Assembly: GCF_000260435.1 (NCBI RefSeq)
Contig: NZ_BACQ01000012.1
Coordinates: 1-64,000 of the forward strand
Length of the DNA: 64,000 nucleotides
From: Lacticaseibacillus zeae DSM 20178 = KCTC 3804
GTDB lineage: Bacteria > Bacillota > Bacilli > Lactobacillales > Lactobacillaceae
Direction: 5' to 3'
Under the pieces are notes generated by a model that had not been told where the DNA came from, did no database searches, and saw only the letters and a program-made list of their open reading frames with translations. Position numbers and translations under genes: made by a program. Positions 62,927 to 64,000 of the stretch are shown piece by piece. Position 1 is the first letter of the stretch, and every line of letters begins with the position of its first letter.

Positions 62927-64000
62927 TTATTCAACAAATTCAAAGGTAAAATCGTCAATCGCGACTAAATCGCCGCTTTGTGCACCTGCTTGGCGCAACG
63001 CATCGTCAACACCCATACTCCGCAGTTGCCGGGCAAATCGCATGACACCATCTTCATGATCAAGATTCGCCATCTTAAAGGCGCGTTCCACTTTATCACC
63101 GGTTAAGACAAAGGTACCGTCGCTATCCCGCGTCACTTTCAATGCCGGTTCTGGGGCAAACTTGTAATCAGCAGTTTTAACCGGTTCCTGTTTCGGTTCA
63201 AATTGCGGTGCGGTTTTCAGCACTTGCGCGGTGCGCTGCATTAGCGGCATGACGCCGCGATGTGTCAGGCTGGAAATTTCAAAAATATTGGCTGGATCAA
63301 TGCCGCGCTTGAGCAAAGCTGCTTTAAACTCAGCAAATCTTTCATCTGCGCCTGGCAGATCCATTTTGGTTGCGACAATTAATTCCGGCCGTTTTAAGAT
63401 ATTCTCATCATATGCACCTAGTTCGCGACGAATCTGGTCATAATCTTCCAGCGGCTCGCGGCCGTTTTCCGGGTCCATTTCAACCAGATGCAATAAGACC
63501 CGCGTCCGTTCAACGTGCCGCAAGAACTGGATGCCAAGACCGACACCGTGTGAAGCACCTTCAATTAAACCCGGTAAATCAGCCATGACAAAATCAGTGC
63601 CATCGTCTAGCTGGACCATGCCAAGGTTTGGCACTAATGTCGTAAACTGATACGCGGCAATCTTGGGCTTAGCCTGCGTGACCACCGACAATAAAGTTGA
63701 CTTGCCGACTGACGGGAACCCAACCAGACCGACATCGGCGAGGACTTTCAACTCCAGTTTAATGAAGCGATGTTGTCCGGGTTCACCATTTTCGGCAATT
63801 TCCGGTGCGGTGTTTTTCGGTGAAACAAAATGAATATTACCGCGTCCGCCGCGTCCGCCTTTGGCAACAACCAGTTCCTGCCCCGGCTTCGTCAGATCAC
63901 CGAGGACTTCGCCAGTATCGGCATCGGTGACTGTGGTTCCTGCCGGTACGGCAATCCGCCGATCTTCAGCTGCCCGCCCATACATGGACTTACCCTGGCC
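62927..64000 (-). CDS. obgE: GTPase ObgE (partial, N-terminus outside window)
   Basis: Obg is an essential GTPase acting in 50S assembly and stress control. The visible part begins inside the glycine-rich N-terminal Obg fold ([20 protein letters not shown]). The G domain follows with GFPSVGKST (G1), [10 protein letters not shown] (G3) and TKMD (G4). A C-terminal OCT domain ends DDFTFEFVE. About 75 N-terminal residues are missing because the gene runs off the right end of the window; the frame remains open to base 64000. Confidence 0.97.
   Translation of the reverse strand, partial: GQGKSMYGRAAEDRRIAVPAGTTVTDADTGEVLGDLTKPGQELVVAKGGRGGRGNIHFVSPKNTAPEIAENGEPGQHRFIKLELKVLADVGLVGFPSVGKSTLLSVVTQAKPKIAAYQFTTLVPNLGMVQLDDGTDFVMADLPGLIEGASHGVGLGIQFLRHVERTRVLLHLVEMDPENGREPLEDYDQIRRELGAYDENILKRPELIVATKMDLPGADERFAEFKAALLKRGIDPANIFEISSLTHRGVMPLMQRTAQVLKTAPQFEPKQEPVKTADYKFAPEPALKVTRDSDGTFVLTGDKVERAFKMANLDHEDGVMRFARQLRSMGVDDALRQAGAQSGDLVAIDDFTFEFVE

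Overview
This 64 kb window is chromosomal DNA of a low-to-mid GC Gram-positive lactic acid bacterium, almost certainly the Lacticaseibacillus casei/paracasei/rhamnosus group. The thymidylate synthase (316 aa) and dihydrofolate reductase (161 aa) closely resemble, from memory, the classical 'L. casei' enzymes but are not identical to them. Gene neighbourhoods (topA-trmFO-xerC-hslV-hslU; ribT-scpA-scpB-rluB; pfkA-pyk; thyA-folA) are those of Lactobacillales/Bacilli. The species cannot be fixed from sequence alone. Most genes lie on the minus strand, so the text is best read from high to low coordinates.

Layout. 1-12707: parE (3' part outside the window), divergent plsY, an aldose-1-epimerase-like gene, and a genome-maintenance/proteolysis cluster (hslU, hslV, xerC, trmFO, topA, dprA, rnhB, rbgA). 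12708-17653: an accessory island holding a decayed IS5-type transposase, a retron-type reverse transcriptase joined to a trypsin-like protease but split by one in-frame TGA, a candidate retron ncRNA region, a MerR regulator with a textbook 19-bp-spacer promoter and its yrdB-like partner, a probably frameshifted unknown gene, and a DUF6176 gene. 17746-31925: an envelope and redox cluster (ctpA, yozE, msrA, ypmS, ypmR), degV, a hemolysin-III-like membrane protein, folA-thyA, an ABC-F ATPase, cca (frameshifted in a poly-A run), yitT, a TPR protein and hup. 32159-44991: der, rpsA, cmk, a LysM protein, recQ with a ypbB-like partner, a ferredoxin, ribU under an FMN riboswitch, the rluB-scpB-scpA-ribT-xerD-cvfB group and a DUF441 gene. 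45217-64000: pyk-pfkA, dnaE, a lipoprotein, a 5'-nucleotidase, a DUF1836 regulator, rpmF, clpB under a CtsR operator, lapA-like, SDR, rnz, an OatA-like acyltransferase and obgE (5' end outside the window).

Two signals stand out. (1) The retron RT-protease: the split hides a single 579-codon fusion; the RT half has the YVDD active site, and the retron VTG motif sits in what would be annotated as a separate 'protease'. (2) A family of about 110-130 nt intergenic hairpin repeats at four loci (7.6-7.8, 21.6-21.7, 31.3-31.5 and 55.1-55.4 kb), plus a fragment touching the hslV stop codon. Their arms differ between copies but change in compensatory pairs, and each block sits just past the terminator of an upstream gene. 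Other points are the A7 frameshift in cca, a candidate LexA box between parE and plsY, and a ctpA start with a perfect ribosome binding site but no canonical start codon after it.
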